Source: Burkholderiales bacterium (lineage in GTDB: Bacteria; Pseudomonadota; Gammaproteobacteria; Burkholderiales; Burkholderiaceae_C). Taken from it: a DNA stretch of 7,728 nucleotides. Shown one piece after another: positions 1-6,120 of this stretch. The notes under the pieces were generated by a model. That model was not told the origin of the DNA, made no database searches, and saw only the letters and a list, made by a program, of their open reading frames with translations. Within the stretch, counting starts at the first letter, position 1; every line of letters starts with the position of its first letter. The position numbers and the translations under genes were made by a program. The stretch covers positions 1 through 7,728 of the forward strand of contig CANGHQ010000076.1 in assembly GCA_947453585.1 (NCBI GenBank), in the 5' to 3' direction.

Positions 1-500
1 CGCACCACGGCTGCGACCAGCAAACCATCGAGGCGCGGGCCTATGCGGTGGCGCGGGCGTTTAACCCCTTGCTGGTGAATACGGTGGTGGGCTTTATCGG
101 GCCCGAGTATTTGTACAACGGCAAGCAAATCATCCGCGCTGGCCTGGAAGACCACTTTTGCGGCAAGCTGCTGGGCGTGCCCATGGGCTGCGACGTTTGC
201 TACACCAACCACGCCGAGGCCGACTCGGACGACATGGACGCGTTGCTCACACTGCTGGGCGCGGCTGGCTGCAACTTCATCATGGGCGTGCCGGGCGCGG
301 ACGACATCATGCTCAACTACCAAAGCACGTCTTTCCATGATGCGCTGGTCATGCGCCAAACCCTGGGCCTGCGCGCCGCGCCCGAGTTTGAGGCCTGGCT
401 GCAGCAGATGGAAATCTTTGAAGGCGGCACGGGCTCGCGCCTCTTGCCCGATATGCCCACGCGTTTTGCAAATACCTTGCAGCGATTGGACGCGGCATGA
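1..500 (+). CDS. eutB: Ethanolamine ammonia-lyase large subunit, C-terminal part (5' end outside window)
   Basis: This is the catalytic TIM-barrel subunit of adenosylcobalamin-dependent ethanolamine ammonia-lyase, which converts ethanolamine to acetaldehyde and ammonia in the cytoplasm. The first complete codon in frame is at position 3, and about 165 residues are present. Family blocks are easy to see: NTVVGFIGPEYLYNGKQ, DVCYTNHAEAD, FIMGVPGADDIMLNYQ and TSFHDAL. Laid ungapped on the E. coli numbering as I remember it, the substrate and cofactor pocket residues Val326, Phe329, Asp362, Met392 and Leu402 are all kept, so this part of the enzyme appears functional. The stop codon overlaps the eutC start (ATGA, 497-500), which points to translational coupling of the two subunits. 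The N-terminal roughly two thirds, any promoter and any upstream permease or regulator lie beyond the left edge. Confidence 0.96.
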   Translation, partial: HHGCDQQTIEARAYAVARAFNPLLVNTVVGFIGPEYLYNGKQIIRAGLEDHFCGKLLGVPMGCDVCYTNHAEADSDDMDALLTLLGAAGCNFIMGVPGADDIMLNYQSTSFHDALVMRQTLGLRAAPEFEAWLQQMEIFEGGTGSRLLPDMPTRFANTLQRLDAA

Positions 501-1408
501 GCACGCAGCCTGTAGACATCACGTCTACGCCGGGCGGTTCCGCGCCCGATGGTTCGGCTCATGTAGCCTCGGCCCCGCACCTGCCCGCCCTCGTCACCCC
601 CGCGCCCTGGAGCACGCTCAAACGCTTTACCGACGCGCGCATTGCACTCGGGCGCGCCGGCCACAGCCTGCCCACGGCGGCGCATCTTGATTTTCAGCTG
701 GCCCACGCCCAGGCACGCGACGCGGTGCATCTGCCCTTTGACGCTGCGGGCTTGGCGGCAGAACTAGAGCGCGCGGGCTTGCCCACGCTGCGTCTGTACA
801 GTGCCGCCACTGACCGCAACACTTATTTGCAGCGCCCCGACTTGGGCCGGCGCCTGAGCGCGCCCTCGCTGCAGGCTTTGGCCCACCACATCGCCCAGGC
901 GCGGGTCGCCGTACCTTACGACTTGGCGGTGGTGTTGGCAGACGGTTTGTCTGCCCTGGCAGTGCACCAAAACGCGGTGCCGCTGATTGCCGCGCTGCGC
1001 GAGCGGCTTGAATCGGACACGCAGGCGCCGTGGCGGCTGGCGCCCGTGGCCTTGGTGGAGCAGGGGCGGGTGGCCGTGGGCGACGAAGTGGGCCAGGCCC
1101 TGGGCGCGCGGGCGGTGGTGGTGCTCATTGGCGAACGACCCGGCCTGAGTTCGCCCGACAGCATGGGCATCTACCTGAGCTGGTCGCCCCAAGTGGGCCT
1201 CTCAGACGCGCAGCGCAACTGCATCTCTAATGTGCGCCCCGCCGGGTTAAGTGTGGAAGCCGCCGCCGACAAACTGCATTACCTGCTGCGTCGGGCCCGT
1301 GCCTTGGGCCTTAGCGGCGTGGCCCTGAAGGACGAATCGGCGATCGACGGCGCACGCGGGCTTGAAGGCAGCGCGCCCCAGCTGGGTGGGAACATCTGGA
1401 AGGGCTAG
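497..1408 (+). CDS. eutC: Ethanolamine ammonia-lyase small subunit
   Basis: This is the small subunit of ethanolamine ammonia-lyase, which forms a heterododecamer with EutB and helps bind adenosylcobalamin at the subunit interface. It has 303 residues, close to the usual size (E. coli about 295). The conserved core begins near residue 37 with PWSTLKRFTDARIALGRAG. Further EutC blocks follow: DLAVVLADGLSALAVH (142-157), IGERPGLSSPDSMGIYLSW (211-229) and RNCISNVRPAGL (240-251). The first 35 or so residues are a Pro/Ala/Ser-rich, probably disordered leader, which is common in this subunit. The ATG is set by the ATGA overlap with eutB and has only a weak GGA upstream. No other eut gene follows on this strand. 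The next gene is convergent, so eutC ends its transcription unit, and no shell-protein genes are visible in the window. Confidence 0.96.
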   Translation: MSTQPVDITSTPGGSAPDGSAHVASAPHLPALVTPAPWSTLKRFTDARIALGRAGHSLPTAAHLDFQLAHAQARDAVHLPFDAAGLAAELERAGLPTLRLYSAATDRNTYLQRPDLGRRLSAPSLQALAHHIAQARVAVPYDLAVVLADGLSALAVHQNAVPLIAALRERLESDTQAPWRLAPVALVEQGRVAVGDEVGQALGARAVVVLIGERPGLSSPDSMGIYLSWSPQVGLSDAQRNCISNVRPAGLSVEAAADKLHYLLRRARALGLSGVALKDESAIDGARGLEGSAPQLGGNIWKG

Positions 1409-1461
1409 TGGTCGGGGCGGCCCAAAGGCCGAACGGCGCCACAGCGTTGCCGCCCAGCGCC

Positions 1462-1776
1462 TCAGGGGCTGACAACAATTTCGTTTTTCACCGCCTTGAC
1501 GCCCTTTACGCCACGGGCCAAGTTTTCGGCGGTATTGCGCTCCGTGGTGCTTTTGGCAAAGCCCGACAGCAGCACCGTGCCCTTGAGTGTTTCCACGCTG
1601 ATGGCCATGCCCGTCACAGTCTTATCCTCAAAAAAGCGCGACTTGATGTTGGCCGTGATGGCCGCGTCGTCAATGTAGGCGCCCATGGTTTCCTGGTCGC
1701 GCGTTACGGCGCAGCCTGTGGCAGCCAACAAGGCCAGGGCGGCGATTCCGGCGAAAAAGTGTTTGCGTGTTTGCAT
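1462..1776 (-). CDS. BON-domain lipoprotein (OsmY-like)
   Basis: A small envelope protein of 104 residues. An N-terminal Lys/Arg region and a hydrophobic stretch (about residues 8-20) lead to ALLAATGC, a plausible lipobox with Cys22 as the lipidated residue. The +2 residue is Ala, so outer-membrane sorting is expected. One BON domain fills about residues 36-104: DDAAITANIKSRFF, then a VETLKGTVLLSGF strand pair, and ARGVKGVKAVKNEIVV at the end. BON domains occur in OsmY-type stress proteins and are thought to bind phospholipid or membrane surfaces. I chose the ATG at 1776 because GGAG lies 6 bases upstream. The in-frame ATG at 1788 has no ribosome binding site and would put that GGAG inside the gene. 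The gene is divergent from the alpha/beta hydrolase operon and convergent with eutC. The exact physiological role is unknown. Confidence 0.9.
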   Translation of the reverse strand: MQTRKHFFAGIAALALLAATGCAVTRDQETMGAYIDDAAITANIKSRFFEDKTVTGMAISVETLKGTVLLSGFAKSTTERNTAENLARGVKGVKAVKNEIVVSP

Positions 1777-1782
1777 GGAATT

Positions 1783-1786
1783 CTCC
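1783..1786 (-). promoter_or_regulatory. Ribosome binding site of the BON-domain lipoprotein gene
   Basis: On the minus strand the sequence reads ATGGAGAATTCCATG. The GGAG sits 6 bases before the second ATG (1776) and inside the first potential codons of the upstream ATG (1788). This decides the start in favour of 1776. Confidence 0.7.
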
Positions 1787-2053
1787 ATATGAGAAAGTGG
1801 AGGGTTTGCGGTGCTCCACGAGTGGCGGCACTGTCCCCAAATCCCCTCAAGACTAGTTGGTTTTGTTCTTGGGCAGCGTGCGCTGGCGCATGGTCTGGGT
1901 AATTAACAGATTTGCGAATTTCGTGATCTGGCGCCTTGTGCGCACCCCAACGGCCCGGTTCAATAGCGCAACAGATGTTGTGGTTTGTCGCCAAGGCCTC
2001 AGGGGCTTTCACTGGCAAACCCAGCGAAACCCGGCACGCCACAAAGCAAAAAA

Positions 2054-2060
2054 AGGGGAG
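2054..2060 (+). promoter_or_regulatory. Ribosome binding site of the alpha/beta hydrolase gene
   Basis: The purine run AGGGGAG lies 8 bases before the ATG at 2069. The frame stays open upstream to an ATG at 1985, but only 2069 has a Shine-Dalgarno sequence, and the upstream codons give no family-like residues. Confidence 0.7.
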
Positions 2061-2068
2061 CACACGCC

Positions 2069-2830
2069 ATGACCGCCACACACCACGTCAGCACCGTTGG
2101 GCCCGTGGTTCCGCCACCGTTTTTGGGGCAACGGCCGGGGCAGTTCCATACCGAGCCGTTTTTGGAGGAGCCCGTGGAGATTGAGGTCGATGGCGTCACG
2201 CTGTCCGGCGACCTGGTGCTGCCTGCGCAAGCGCAGGGCTTGGTGGTGTTTGCCCACGGCAGCGGCAGCAGCCGCCACAGTCCGCGCAACCGCTGGGTGG
2301 CGCAGGGCATGCAGGCCTTGGGCCAGGGCACGTTTTTGTTTGATTTGCTTACCAAGCGCGAAGAGCTGGCCGACGCACAAGACGGCCACCTGCGTTTCAA
2401 CATCGCTTTCTTGGCCCGACGCCTGGTGGCCGTGAGCCGCTGGCTGGCCGGCGCACCGCGCACATGCCGCCTTGGCTTGGGCCTCTTTGGCGCCAGCACG
2501 GGCGCAGCCGCTGCCTTGGTGGCCGCCGCCGAGTTGGGCGCGCGCGTGCAGGCCGTGGTCAGCCGGGGCGGGCGCCCAGATCTGGCCGCCGACGCCGTAT
2601 CGGCGGTGGTTTCGCCCACCTTGCTGATCGTGGGCGGCCAAGACACGCATGTGCTGCGCCTGAACCAGCAGGTACTGGCCCAGCTGCACTGCGAAAAAGA
2701 GCTTTTGGTGGTGCAAGGCGCCACCCACCTTTTTGAAGAAACTGGCGCGCTGGAAGCGGTGGCCCAGCACGCCAGCGCCTGGTTTGGCCAGCACCTCAAA
2801 CCCACCCTGGCGCACGCCGCCGACCACTGA
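2069..2830 (+). CDS. Alpha/beta hydrolase (dienelactone-hydrolase-like)
   Basis: A soluble serine hydrolase of 253 residues, first gene of a three-gene operon. It shows a complete alpha/beta-hydrolase layout: the first strand with an oxyanion-hole loop, GLVVFAHGSGSSRHSPRN (57-74); the nucleophile elbow GASTGAAAA with Ser143; the acid in LLIVGGQDTHV, probably Asp192; and the histidine in VVQGATHLFEE, His220. This pattern (HGSGSSRHSPRN, GASTGAAAAL, GATHLFEE) is the subfamily often annotated as dienelactone hydrolase or simply alpha/beta hydrolase and found next to or fused with COG1926 phosphoribosyltransferases. The substrate is unknown, and a true dienelactone hydrolase normally uses Cys, so that name should not be taken literally. 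The first 30 residues are variable and Pro-rich. There is no signal peptide, so the protein is probably cytoplasmic. The next gene starts 16 bases after the stop. Confidence 0.9.
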   Translation: MTATHHVSTVGPVVPPPFLGQRPGQFHTEPFLEEPVEIEVDGVTLSGDLVLPAQAQGLVVFAHGSGSSRHSPRNRWVAQGMQALGQGTFLFDLLTKREELADAQDGHLRFNIAFLARRLVAVSRWLAGAPRTCRLGLGLFGASTGAAAALVAAAELGARVQAVVSRGGRPDLAADAVSAVVSPTLLIVGGQDTHVLRLNQQVLAQLHCEKELLVVQGATHLFEETGALEAVAQHASAWFGQHLKPTLAHAADH

Positions 2831-2834
2831 TGCA

Positions 2835-2839
2835 AGGAG
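2835..2839 (+). promoter_or_regulatory. Ribosome binding site of the phosphoribosyltransferase gene
   Basis: AGGAG lies 7 bases before the ATG at 2847 and just after the stop of the hydrolase gene. It marks 2847 as the start rather than the in-frame ATG at 2733, which would overlap the hydrolase gene by almost 100 bases. Confidence 0.75.
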
Positions 2840-2846
2840 CCCCACC

Positions 2847-3578
2847 ATGAAATTCGCCTTTGAAAACCGCGTTGCCGCAGGCAAGGCCTTGGCCGATCTG
2901 CTGCGCCACCACACGCACGACCCCAATCTTTTGGTGCTGGCATTGCCCCGGGGCGGGGTGCCGGTGGCCTTTGAAGTGGCGCAGGCCCTGGGCGCCGAAC
3001 TCGATGTGATGGTGGTGCGCAAGCTTGGCGTGCCCGAGCAAGAAGAACTGGCCTTTGGCGCCATTGCCAGCGGCGGCGTGCAAGTGCTCAATGACGATGT
3101 GGTGGCCGAGCTTGAAATGACCCAGGAAGACATGGCGCCCGTGGTGGCCCGCCAGCGCCATGAGCTGCTGCGCCGCGAGCGCCTGTACCGCAGTGGCCGC
3201 CCAGCGCCCAACGTGGCCGGGCGCACCGTCATTTTGGTGGACGACGGCATTGCCACGGGCGCCACCATGCGCGCAGCCATCCACGCCCTGTGCGAGCGCC
3301 ATGTGGGGCGCCTGGTAGTGGCCGTGCCAGTGGCTGCGCTAGCAACGGCAAGAAAGCTGGAGCCCGAGGTGGACGAATGGGTGGCCGCTCTCACGCCCAC
3401 GCATTTTTGGGGCGTGGCCCGCTGGTACTACGACTTCTCGCAAACCACCGACCAGGAAGTGATTGCGCTCCTGCAACGCGCGGCGCACATTGACCAACCC
3501 TTGGCCCACTTGCGTAACGCGATTGCACACGCGACCAAGGCCGCCGCCCCAGGCAGTACAGGCGCACGCCCCCAATGA
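2847..3578 (+). CDS. Phosphoribosyltransferase-family protein (COG1926 type)
   Basis: A cytoplasmic protein of 243 residues with a type I phosphoribosyltransferase fold. The 13-residue PRPP-binding motif is intact, VILVDDGIATGAT (128-140), including the two adjacent acidic residues Asp132-Asp133. Upstream are the conserved LALPRGGVPVAFEVA block (31-45, the probable pyrophosphate loop) and VVRKLGVPEQEELAFGAIA (56-74), both typical of the COG1926 predicted phosphoribosyltransferases. After the core comes THFWGVARWYYDFSQTTDQE (185-204), a conserved C-terminal signature of this subfamily. The last 30 or so residues are variable. The acceptor base or other substrate has never been obvious from sequence, so no purine or pyrimidine salvage role should be assumed. 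It is the middle gene of the operon and its stop overlaps the next start as ATGA (3575-3578), so it is probably co-translated with the esterase-family protein. Confidence 0.92.
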   Translation: MKFAFENRVAAGKALADLLRHHTHDPNLLVLALPRGGVPVAFEVAQALGAELDVMVVRKLGVPEQEELAFGAIASGGVQVLNDDVVAELEMTQEDMAPVVARQRHELLRRERLYRSGRPAPNVAGRTVILVDDGIATGATMRAAIHALCERHVGRLVVAVPVAALATARKLEPEVDEWVAALTPTHFWGVARWYYDFSQTTDQEVIALLQRAAHIDQPLAHLRNAIAHATKAAAPGSTGARPQ

Positions 3579-4915
3579 GCGAACTGACCCAACTGCTGCG
3601 CGCCGCCTCTCATCCGCTAACCGGTGGCGCGCGCGACTATGACCCCTTGATGCGCGTGGTTGGCAACGCGCGCCTGGTGTTGCTGGGCGAGGCCACGCAT
3701 GGCACGCACGAGTTCTACCGCGCCCGCGCGCAAATTACCCAGCGGCTGATTAACGAGAAAGGCTTTTGCGCCGTGCTGGCCGAGGCCGACTGGCCGGACG
3801 CCTGGCGCGTCAACCGCTATATGCAAGGCGCACCCGACGACGCCGATGCGGTGGACGCGCTGGCGGGCTTTGCGCGTTTTCCGCAGTGGATGTGGCGCAA
3901 TGCCGATGTGCTCGACTTTGTAGGCTGGCTGCGCAGCCACAACGACCGCCAGGGTGCGGCCCGACGCAAGGTCGGCTTTTATGGGCTAGACCTGTACAGC
4001 CTGCACGCGTCTATGGAGGCGGTCATCGCCTATCTGGACAAGACCGACCCGCCTGCGGCCCAGCGCGCGCGCCAGCACTACGCCTGCTTTGACCCGTTCG
4101 AGGGCCACGTGCAGTCGTATGGCTTGGCCGCCGGTCTGGGGCTGCAACCCTCATGCGAGGACGCGGTGGTGCGCGTGCTGACCGAAATGCGCCAGCGTGC
4201 ATTCGAACACCAGCGTGGGAACGGCCATGCTGCCTCTGACGCTGCATCAGACGCCGCCTTTAGCGCCGCCCAAAACGCCACCGTGGTCAAAAACGCCGAG
4301 CAGTACTACCGCAACATGTTTAGCTCCAAAGCGTCGTCCTGGAACCTGCGTGACCAGCACATGATGGACGCGCTGCTGGCGCTTATGGGCCACCTTGACC
4401 AGGCCGCCAGCCCGGCCAAGGTGGTGGTCTGGGCCCACAACTCGCACCTGGGAGACGCCAGCGCCACGGCCATGCATGCGCGCGGCGAGTTCAATCTGGG
4501 GCAGTTGGTGCGCGAGCGTTTTGGGCGCGAGGCCTTGCTCGTGGGCTTTAGCACCCACCACGGCACGGTGACTGCCGCCTCTGACTGGGACGGTCCGGCC
4601 GAGCGCAAAGCGGTGCGCCCGGCTTTGCCGGAGAGCTACGAAGCCCAGTTCCATGCCGCTGGCCTAGGCGACTTTCTGATCGACTTCACTCGCCATCCCC
4701 AGCTTGCGCTGGCCCTGGACAATGCGCGGCTCGAACGTGCCATTGGCGTGATTTACCGCCCCAAGACCGAGCGCAGCAGCCACTATTTCAGCGCCCATTT
4801 GCCACGCCAGTTTGACGCGGTGCTGCATTTTGACGAAACCCGTGCCGTGGAGCCCCTAGAGCGCGTGGTGCCCCACGACGCCGAGGTGCAAGAAACCTAC
4901 CCCTCGGGCCTTTGA
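3575..4915 (+). CDS. Erythromycin-esterase-family protein (COG2312)
   Basis: A cytoplasmic protein of 446 residues of the EreA/EreB-like hydrolase superfamily. Family landmarks are present in order: LVLLGEATHGTHEFYRAR (34-51) with Glu39, His42 and His45; AEADWPDAWRVNRY (69-82); FPQWMWRNADV (102-112); GFYGLDLYSLHASMEAV (134-150); SSWNLRDQHM (254-263); and VVWAHNSHLGD (284-294) with His288 and His291. The last pair matches the catalytic-site histidines I recall as His285 and His288 in EreB. C-terminal sequence such as IGVIYRPKTERSSHYFSAHL (390-409) is usual for the chromosomal branch. Most such chromosomal members are not shown to hydrolyse macrolides; COG2312 also contains proteins named for succinoglycan biosynthesis. 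The start is fixed by the ATGA overlap with the phosphoribosyltransferase gene and has no strong ribosome binding site. An Ala/Ser/Asp-rich insertion at about 219-231 is probably a surface loop. The true substrate is unknown. Confidence 0.9.
   Translation: MSELTQLLRAASHPLTGGARDYDPLMRVVGNARLVLLGEATHGTHEFYRARAQITQRLINEKGFCAVLAEADWPDAWRVNRYMQGAPDDADAVDALAGFARFPQWMWRNADVLDFVGWLRSHNDRQGAARRKVGFYGLDLYSLHASMEAVIAYLDKTDPPAAQRARQHYACFDPFEGHVQSYGLAAGLGLQPSCEDAVVRVLTEMRQRAFEHQRGNGHAASDAASDAAFSAAQNATVVKNAEQYYRNMFSSKASSWNLRDQHMMDALLALMGHLDQAASPAKVVVWAHNSHLGDASATAMHARGEFNLGQLVRERFGREALLVGFSTHHGTVTAASDWDGPAERKAVRPALPESYEAQFHAAGLGDFLIDFTRHPQLALALDNARLERAIGVIYRPKTERSSHYFSAHLPRQFDAVLHFDETRAVEPLERVVPHDAEVQETYPSGL
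4229..4252 (+). repeat. 12-bp tandem duplication inside the erythromycin-esterase-family gene
   Basis: GCTGCCTCTGAC is followed directly by GCTGCATCAGAC, two mismatches apart, and then by GCCGCC. Together they encode Ala-Ala-Ser-Asp twice and two more alanines (residues 219-228). The repeat is in frame and extends a probable surface loop between two helices, so it should not break the protein. Confidence 0.7.
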
Positions 4916-4930
4916 CTTGGCGCTGGCGGC

Positions 4931-5986
4931 CTAGCCTGCAACCGCCCGGTTGCGGCCCTGCGCTTGGGCGCTGGCCAGACAGGTGTGGGCCCGCAGCAGC
5001 AGGCCGTCCGGGTTGGGCGAATCCTGGGCGTGGGCCGTGGCTACACCAATGCTGATGGACACGCAGCCATAGGGTGAGTCTTGGTGGGGCAGCGCCAGGC
5101 GCAGCACTTCTTGGCACAAGTAGTTGGCAATCGAGAGAATGCCATGGGCGTCCGTGTCGGGCGCCAGCAGCACAAAGGCGCCGCCGCTGTAGCGCGCAAT
5201 CAGGTCGCCGCTGCGCATCACACCCGTTTCCAGCACGCGGGCAAGTTGGCGCAGGCAGGCGTCGCCACTTTCGTGGCCGTAGCGGGTGTTGAATTCGGTA
5301 AACCAGTCAATGTCAATGATGGCAACGGAAAGCGCTTGGCGCGAGCGTGCGGCGCGCCCCCATTCCACCTTGAGTCCGTCGTCAAAGCGGTGGCGGTTGG
5401 CCACGCCGGTCAGGCCGTCCTGGGCGCTGAGCGCCTCAATTTGCTGCACGGCTAGGTGCAGCTCGTGGGTGCGCTGCGAAACTTTGGATTCGAGGGCGAT
5501 TTCGGTGGTCTGGAGTTTTTCCAGCGCACCGCGCTGGCTGGCAATTTGCGCCTGCTGTGCTGCGGTGGCCCGGTCTGCCTGCGCGCGCTGGCGGGCCGCC
5601 AGCCACCAGGCACCTGCCACCAGTGCCCCGGCAAAGAGCATTTGCGCTGCGGGCAGCGACAGCGGCCCGTCCGGGGGCAGGGCGCCTGGGGTCAGCACAG
5701 ATTCTTGCAAAGCCCAGGCGCCACCACCGGCCAGCGCCACATGGAGCAAATACATTTTTTGGCCGGTCTGCAAAAACCGCTGCAGTTGCAGCACGACCAC
5801 CGTGGCCACCACGCCGCCAAACCAGGCCGACGCAGACCCCGCGCTTGCGCTGTTTGCGGTTTGGCTGTACGCGGGTGGCAGAAAGCAAAACATGCAGACC
5901 ACGCGGGCCTGGCAGGCCACGCGCGTTGCGGCGCAGCGAGCAAGCCGCAAGGCGACGGTAGCGCTTAAGGAACGGTCAAACCACAT
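4931..5986 (-). CDS. Membrane-anchored GGDEF-domain protein with degenerate active site
   Basis: A 351-residue signalling protein. A hydrophobic N-terminal segment (about 27-40, possibly a signal peptide ending at AYS) is followed by three likely membrane helices (55-72, 77-94, 111-130). The first two loosely resemble the start of a 7TMR-DISM sensor. A coiled coil (about 132-188) then leads into a GGDEF domain from QDGLTGVANRHRFDD (189-203) to GRNRAVAG. The domain keeps a DID metal region (225-227), Asn233, Asp242, SIGVA (312-316) and the I-site RSGD (258-261). The signature is SGGAF (267-271) instead of GGDEF, so the metal- and substrate-binding Asp/Glu are gone. The usual FK lysine is Thr230 and the AK lysine near the end is Gln341. 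Cyclase activity is therefore unlikely and c-di-GMP binding is possible. The start is uncertain: the ATG at 5986 has no Shine-Dalgarno sequence, and a start within the first 32 codons is possible. It converges with the esterase-family gene with 15 bases between. Confidence 0.88.
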   Translation of the reverse strand: MWFDRSLSATVALRLARCAATRVACQARVVCMFCFLPPAYSQTANSASAGSASAWFGGVVATVVVLQLQRFLQTGQKMYLLHVALAGGGAWALQESVLTPGALPPDGPLSLPAAQMLFAGALVAGAWWLAARQRAQADRATAAQQAQIASQRGALEKLQTTEIALESKVSQRTHELHLAVQQIEALSAQDGLTGVANRHRFDDGLKVEWGRAARSRQALSVAIIDIDWFTEFNTRYGHESGDACLRQLARVLETGVMRSGDLIARYSGGAFVLLAPDTDAHGILSIANYLCQEVLRLALPHQDSPYGCVSISIGVATAHAQDSPNPDGLLLRAHTCLASAQAQGRNRAVAG

Positions 5987-6120
5987 TGTTGTTTAAACAA
6001 AAGCGAACGATTGCCAAGTTTAACCATTGCTGGCCTTGCATGGCCAGCGCCATCAAGGTGGCGGGCTGCGCCGCGCTACAGCGAAATGTTAAAGTCGCCT
6101 CCAATTAACGAAAGCACACC
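5987..6120. other. Divergent intergenic region between the GGDEF gene and the small Lys-rich protein gene
   Basis: 134 bases with no coding signal. It contains a perfect 12-bp palindrome TTGTTTAAACAA (5989-6000) directly before the GGDEF start codon, and a 7-bp inverted repeat GCTGGCC/GGCCAGC with a 6-base loop (6029-6048) lacking a T-run. A possible extended -10 element lies at 6087-6095. Confidence 0.55.
6087..6095 (+). promoter_or_regulatory. Possible extended -10 promoter element for the small Lys-rich protein gene
   Basis: TGTTAAAGT reads as TG-N-TAAAGT, four of six matches to TATAAT plus the TG extension. The -35 position (about 6067-6072, TGCGCC) is poor. Transcription would begin near 6102, giving a leader of about 20 bases before the TTG start, which is reasonable. 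Identified by eye only. Confidence 0.3.

Larger units (their letters stand above)
1777..2068. other. Non-coding divergent intergenic region
   Basis: About 290 bases separate the start codons of the BON lipoprotein gene (leftward) and the alpha/beta hydrolase operon (rightward). Reading frames crossing it give no recognisable protein. It must hold the promoters of both units, but I see no -35/-10 pair good enough to call. There is a locally AT-rich stretch at about 1899-1925 (GGTAATTAACAGATTTGCGA), an 8-bp palindrome GTGCGCAC at 1938-1945, and an imperfect GTGC/GCAC hairpin at 1811-1831. No clear FNR box, sigma-54 site or other known operator was found by eye. Confidence 0.6.

Noticed and set aside
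1418..1431. Hairpin CGGCC-CAAA-GGCCG between the convergent eutC and BON genes, considered as a terminator
   Set aside because: The stem is only 5 bp and neither side has a T-run, so an intrinsic terminator cannot be supported.
1931..1945. TGGC...TGC-like sequence (GCGCCTTGTGCGCAC) considered as a sigma-54 promoter
   Set aside because: The spacing between the GG and GC elements is 2 bases too short for a -24/-12 promoter.
1704..2081. Open frame of 125 codons on the minus strand across the BON gene start and the intergenic region
   Set aside because: It overlaps the BON signal-peptide region out of frame, has no ribosome binding site and no recognisable motif.
2009..3400. A 463-codon open frame on the minus strand covering the hydrolase and phosphoribosyltransferase genes
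   Set aside because: It is antisense to two genes with clear family motifs. Its translation is low-complexity Ala/Ser/Arg/Gly/His sequence without any recognisable domain, as expected for a shadow frame in GC-rich DNA.
5286..5996. A 236-codon open frame on the plus strand opposite the GGDEF gene
   Set aside because: The opposite strand encodes recognisable GGDEF-domain motifs. This frame shows no domain and an Arg/Ala/Ser/Cys-rich composition typical of antisense frames.
6029..6048. Inverted repeat GCTGGCC-TTGCAT-GGCCAGC, considered as a terminator or operator
   Set aside because: There is no T-run on either side, it lies between divergent genes where no terminator is needed, and short GC-rich inverted repeats are common in this background. 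It is mentioned only as part of the intergenic region.
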